Origin: an uncultured Eubacteriales bacterium
GTDB taxonomy: Bacteria > Bacillota > Clostridia > Oscillospirales > CAG-272
DNA length: 23,439 bases
NCBI GenBank assembly: GCA_900546315.1
Contig: URCP01000040.1
Coordinates: 1 to 23,439 of the forward strand
Direction: 5' to 3'
Below the pieces are notes generated by a model that saw only the letters and a list, made by a program, of their open reading frames with translations, was not told the origin of the DNA and searched no databases. Position 1 is the first letter of the stretch, and each line of letters opens with the position of its first letter. Position numbers and translations under genes: made by a program. Shown here piece by piece: positions 21,808-23,439 of the stretch.

Positions 21808-23298
21808 GTGCTTGACAAGCTCGGTCTCTATCGTGCCGACAAGACCAGAAATGACAAAGACCGGTCGTCTGAACTCACGCGAGTGATGGGGCTCACGGAC
21901 ACGGGAAGCGTAATAAACTCCTGTAATACGGTAAGAATCGGGGATAACGATGAGCTGACGGTATGTGTTTCCGGCAAAGATGATTCGCCCCCGTATATCG
22001 CAAAAATGACAAAGCAAAAAGACAACGACTCACGGATAACGCTGATCGTCGCGGTAGACAGCGAGAACATTCTGAAGGATGATTATGACCTGCGAAATCA
22101 GATATCCGGCTTCAACGAGTCAAGCGAGAATTACCGCATAAAGCTCGCGGAGCTGCGCACAGACGAAAAATCAACCGCGAACGAGAAGCTGATCAGACTG
22201 ATACGAGGGGGCAAAGCGCCGGATCTTGTGGTCTTCGGCGGCGATCTTGTGCCGGATGATGAGCTGTTGTCAAAATGCACATTTGTTGATATTGACGAAG
22301 CGCTTCCGGACATCGTTGAAAGCTATCTTCCGTCCGCCGTCGAACCGTTCAGGACAGGTGACAAACTGCCATATCTGCCGGTGAAGCTGCGTTTTCACCT
22401 TATAACGACGGACGATAGACGCGCCGGAATGATTGATACGTCGAGCTTGAAAAACGTCGATCTGCTCATAGAATACGCGAATTATACCGGTCAGGCACTC
22501 GCGAGCTTCGAGGAAGGACAGGACCCCGCGATGACATTTTTGACAAATTATCTTGAAAGCATTGTCCGGAGCTGTGTCGTCAAAAGCGAGAAAACCTGCG
22601 ATTATACTGGAGATTTTGAGCTGTTTCTTGATCTTGTCTCAAAGGCGGAGTATTCCATATATGACAAATCTCTTCCGAACACAATGCGCCGGAATTCGCT
22701 CCTGAACTTCGAAACGGTCGAAACGCCGATCGAGCTCATGCTCGCGCTGAGGGGCGGAGAAGAAGACCCAGGCGGCACGACCGTGCTGAATTACCCCGGC
22801 AGCGGAGCGGCGCTTGCCGAGGCGACAGAGTCATTCGCGATTCCGGAAAAGTCTGAAAAACGGGATGAAATACAGCAATTTATCACCAAGTATATTAATA
22901 TATCCAACGAAAATTGGCAAAATAAACAATATGTATCGTCCCAATTCTGGAATAAATTGCCTTTAACCTGCGATTCATATGCCCGGATGACGGAAGAAAT
23001 GGAATCGCGCGCCATGTCCATCTGGCAGACGTCGTACACCAACCCGCGCACGGGCAGGACCGAGTGTGAACAATATGTCGGCGTGTCAAAAATTCGCGAC
23101 GACAGCCCCGCAATGCTGACGACAGACGAAAAATCAACCGTAGAAGCCATCTTTTTCGGCGTCAAAGCTCGCAAAGGCGCTGATAAATCGCTCGCCGAGA
23201 TCATAGAAGAAGAGTCCGCGTCCTGCCTCGCCGGTTTCCAGACCCCCGAAAAGACCGCGAAAGTCCTGAATAAACGCGTCAAAAACGAAATTCCGTAA
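21808..23298 (+). CDS. C-terminal part of the interrupted lipoprotein: last propeller blades and solute-binding domain
   Basis: Coding sense starts directly after the third TAA (21772: NPPIFSPDGGVWVLDKLGLYR); the GTG at 21808 is only the first possible start and lacks a good ribosome site. Two more blade-like strands follow (TVRIGDNDELTVCVSG), then a solute-binding domain of the extracellular sugar type (RITLIVAVDSENILKDDYDLR; ANEKLIRLIRGGKAPDLVVFGG; then LPYLPVKLRFHLITTDD and a helical C-terminal lobe). There is no signal peptide, so a protein made from here would stay inside the cell. The domain is otherwise intact to the C-terminus. No permease genes are near. The interruption is treated as a finding. 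Confidence 0.72.
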   Translation: MLDKLGLYRADKTRNDKDRSSELTRVMGLTDTGSVINSCNTVRIGDNDELTVCVSGKDDSPPYIAKMTKQKDNDSRITLIVAVDSENILKDDYDLRNQISGFNESSENYRIKLAELRTDEKSTANEKLIRLIRGGKAPDLVVFGGDLVPDDELLSKCTFVDIDEALPDIVESYLPSAVEPFRTGDKLPYLPVKLRFHLITTDDRRAGMIDTSSLKNVDLLIEYANYTGQALASFEEGQDPAMTFLTNYLESIVRSCVVKSEKTCDYTGDFELFLDLVSKAEYSIYDKSLPNTMRRNSLLNFETVETPIELMLALRGGEEDPGGTTVLNYPGSGAALAEATESFAIPEKSEKRDEIQQFITKYINISNENWQNKQYVSSQFWNKLPLTCDSYARMTEEMESRAMSIWQTSYTNPRTGRTECEQYVGVSKIRDDSPAMLTTDEKSTVEAIFFGVKARKGADKSLAEIIEEESASCLAGFQTPEKTAKVLNKRVKNEIP

Positions 23299-23326
23299 AA
23301 AAATCGAAGAAATTTCAAAAACCCCC

Positions 23327-23355
23327 TTGACAAACGCGCGTGAATGTGGTATAAT
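23327..23355 (+). promoter_or_regulatory. Promoter of tRNA-Leu(GAG)
   Basis: TTGACA (23327-23332), a 17-bp spacer and TATAAT (23350-23355), in a block nearly identical to the promoter of the first tRNA-Leu. Confidence 0.9.
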
Positions 23356-23385
23356 ATTATACGTTCCAGGGAAAAACCGAGACAC

Positions 23386-23439
23386 GCGAGAGTGGCGGAA
23401 CTGGCAGACGCGCACGTTTGAGGGGCGTGTGGTTCTTAC
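23386..23439 (+). tRNA. tRNA-Leu (anticodon GAG), truncated by the window end
   Basis: The acceptor 5' strand GCGAGAG (23386-23392), the leucine-type D-arm TGGCGGAACTGGCAGACGC and the anticodon arm CACGT-TTGAGGG-GCGTG give anticodon GAG (23420-23422). The variable arm begins before the window ends; T-arm and 3' end are not visible. Confidence 0.9.

Overview
The window looks like a chromosomal segment of a moderately GC-rich member of the Bacillota, class Clostridia (probably an Oscillospirales-like gut lineage). This is inferred from the valS T-box leader, near-consensus sigma-A promoters (TTGACA, 17 bp, TATAAT or close) before many genes, strong AGGAGG-type ribosome sites, lipobox lipoproteins and family resemblance of the proteins. 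No species call is possible from sequence reading alone.

Layout. 1-1105: an Rpn/PD-(D/E)XK nuclease gene and a small downstream ORF. 1166-4189: valS with a T-box leader and a terminator. 4226-5079: an IS200-like REP-associated tyrosine transposase (RAYT) whose own reading frame carries the REP-like repeat, in frame. 5120-5563: a small lipoprotein. 5661-7311 (minus strand): a secreted protein and a three-gene operon headed by a barstar homologue with no visible barnase. 7446-14462 (minus strand): a compact P22-like head and packaging cluster, in transcription order small terminase, large terminase, coat, head-tail adaptor, beta-rich tail/stopper protein, 44-residue membrane protein, portal (frameshifted), scaffold-like protein. 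No integrase, repressor, lysis or replication gene is visible. 14698-15675: a parvulin-type lipoprotein. 15800-15886: tRNA-Leu(CAG). 16125-18677: a sugar-type solute-binding lipoprotein and an AraR-like GntR/LacI hybrid regulator without permease genes. 18847-19334: a RelB/RelE-type toxin-antitoxin pair. 19414-20643: hisS. 20884-23298: a propeller plus solute-binding lipoprotein gene interrupted by three in-frame TAA codons. 23386-end: a truncated tRNA-Leu(GAG).

The core translation genes (valS, hisS, two tRNA-Leu) are interspersed with accessory material: Rpn nuclease, RAYT, orphan immunity-type genes, a phage-derived module and a toxin-antitoxin pair. The best candidates for something new are (1) the 2.4-kb frame broken only by three TAA codons within 42 nt, (2) a near-perfect three-way-junction inverted-repeat structure just after a terminator between the phage coat and adaptor genes, (3) the RAYT gene that tolerates its own REP-like repeats because every unit length is a multiple of three, and (4) the reduced head/packaging cluster with portal and scaffold moved to its end.
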